Positions 62,985 to 64,000 of a stretch of 64,000 bases of DNA are shown in pieces. A program made the position numbers and the translations under genes. This DNA is from an uncultured Verrucomicrobia subdivision 3 bacterium (GTDB lineage Bacteria > Verrucomicrobiota > Verrucomicrobiia > Limisphaerales > UBA11358). The first letter of the stretch is position 1; every line of letters begins with the position of its first letter. The notes below the pieces were generated by a model, which was not told where the DNA came from, ran no database searches, and worked only from the letters and a program-made list of their open reading frames with translations. The stretch covers positions 1-64,000 of the forward strand of contig CAIXFY010000040.1 of NCBI GenBank assembly GCA_903918885.1, given 5' to 3'.

Positions 62985-64000
62985 ATGAAACGCGCGTGGG
63001 TCAAACTTCTGGTCGTGGGGTTGGGCGCGGGGTGTCTGCTCCTTTCAACATTCCGCTGTCAAGCCTTTGCCTTGCTTGGCCCGGTTCAGCCATGGATGCA
63101 GGCAACGAAAGGAGTCGTCTTGCCAGGTGACATTGGCGGGCCAATGGACATTACCAATGGCTATCGCTGGAATGTGCCGGTAGTGACTTACGGCTTCGAC
63201 AAATCTTTTTTGGATTTCTTTGGCACGAACGGCGTTGCGGCGGTGAAAGGCGCGATAAAAATCCTCAACGACTTGCCACCGGCTTCACAAATTATTCTGA
63301 CCAATTATCCATTTAATACGCTGCAAGTAAATAATTCAGCCCAAGCGCAAGTGCTTTTGGATTTGAAGTCGTGGGCGCTTTCGTTGCTGTTGGAACAGTT
63401 GGGGCTGGCGCCGCCGACGCGAAATATTTATGTGGTTAAAAATTGGAATCCATTTTTTTTCAACAATGGAAACGGAAATATTTATATCGTTGGGATGCCA
63501 ATTTTTTACGAATCAGATAATGGCATTGATCCGGCGGCTTGGTCGGGATCTCCCGGCTATGTCCCTTATTTTATAAAGGGACTAAATTTTGATCCTAAAA
63601 CCTTTGCGGCGAGTGATTCCATAAACAACACCGAATATGGAGGGAACATAATTATTCAAAATTCTTGGCCGCAATACATTCAGCCATACTCCGTTAATCC
63701 ATTAGCCCATGTATATGCTGCCGCGGCAGACAACAGTGCGGCCGCGGGAGATTTTTATACTGGATTGACTTACGATGACGTTGGGGGATTGTGCTATTTG
63801 CTCTCCACCAATAACGTCCGCTATGAAAACCTGTTGTCCGGCGTGCAAGGCGCTGGCACAAATTCAGCCTCATTCGTGAACGGAGCATGGCGCCCAGGTG
63901 TGGACAAAATTACATTTGTCCTTCAGACAACGGGTTCATTGGCTGGCACATTCCTACGGATGACAAATCAGTTCATCGACACTTACATCACCAATGGCAA
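62985..64000 (+). CDS. Secreted protein of unknown function, 3' end outside window
   Basis: An open frame from ATG 62985 (after GAAAGGAA) to the last base, at least 338 codons with no stop. An in-frame ATG at 62952 is less likely. The N-terminus MKRAWVKLLVVGLGAGCLLL is a signal peptide ending near CQAFA. The mature part begins LLGPVQPWMQATKGVVLPG and has DIGGPMDITNGYRWNVPVVTYGF, then many aromatic/Asn-rich stretches (NIYVVKNWNPFFFNNGNG). Secreted proteins of verrucomicrobia often start this way (AFALLGP, DIGGPM). No catalytic motif is recognised. It is AT-richer than the core genes. Confidence 0.8.
   Translation, partial: MKRAWVKLLVVGLGAGCLLLSTFRCQAFALLGPVQPWMQATKGVVLPGDIGGPMDITNGYRWNVPVVTYGFDKSFLDFFGTNGVAAVKGAIKILNDLPPASQIILTNYPFNTLQVNNSAQAQVLLDLKSWALSLLLEQLGLAPPTRNIYVVKNWNPFFFNNGNGNIYIVGMPIFYESDNGIDPAAWSGSPGYVPYFIKGLNFDPKTFAASDSINNTEYGGNIIIQNSWPQYIQPYSVNPLAHVYAAAADNSAAAGDFYTGLTYDDVGGLCYLLSTNNVRYENLLSGVQGAGTNSASFVNGAWRPGVDKITFVLQTTGSLAGTFLRMTNQFIDTYITNG

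Overview
The window is chromosomal DNA from a GC-rich Gram-negative bacterium, most likely a verrucomicrobium of the Pedosphaera/Limisphaera type (subdivision 3). This assignment is inference, from three kinds of evidence: a Minf_1886-type protein; secreted proteins with lineage-typical ends (the C-terminus of the GH31 enzyme and the start of the last gene); and many short palindromic and heptameric repeats of the kind seen in those genomes. lpxB and lnt show that it makes lipid A and lipoproteins, so it has an outer membrane. Shine-Dalgarno sequences are weak or absent before many genes.

Layout. 1-2.0 kb: end of an RNase HII/HIII gene, two small genes and a pseudouridine synthase. 2.0-9.2 kb (minus strand): a thioredoxin-like protein, DsbD, a HAD-Lnt fusion and a UvrD-type helicase. 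9.5-16.0 kb (plus): topoisomerase III, an alpha/beta hydrolase, a Xer recombinase and a SulP transporter. 16.0-29.1 kb (plus): the core expression cluster tRNA-Thr, tuf, tRNA-Trp, tRNA-Ser, secE, nusG, rplK, rplA, rplJ, rplL, rpoB, rpoC, closed by a strong terminator. 29.2-37.1 kb: an M16 peptidase, a Minf_1886 protein with a tiny membrane-protein gene before it, an FAH-family hydrolase and SMC. 37.3-46.6 kb: a secreted GH31 glucosidase, a DUF4139 protein, proS and a hybrid histidine kinase. 46.6-53.6 kb (minus): a tight run Gfo/Idh oxidoreductase, [EVE-nuclease cassette], lpxB, small membrane protein, HIT protein, phoH, ybeY, DUF502, recO. 53.8-60.98 kb: plsY and gpsA (phospholipid precursors), then OpgC-like, M50 protease, thrH, a TMTC-like TPR membrane protein and a PHP phosphatase. 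61-64 kb: a repeat-rich accessory region with a frameshifted gene and the first 338 codons of a secreted protein that runs off the window.

Most of the window is ordinary housekeeping. The unusual material falls in three groups. First, a gene encoding an EVE (modified-base reader) domain joined to a PD-(D/E)XK-like nuclease domain sits between the Gfo/Idh gene and lpxB. It is flanked by 27-bp inverted repeats and is visibly lower in GC, so it looks like an inserted modification-dependent restriction cassette. Second, a palindromic element of about 60 bp lies in frame inside two unrelated genes (the M16 peptidase and ybeY), in opposite orientations, like the Rickettsia palindromic elements. Third, there is a dense set of other small structured repeats: cloverleaf-like inverted repeats, and 7-nt-period arrays inside uvrD, lpxB and the TPR gene. 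No transposase is visible in the window to account for them.
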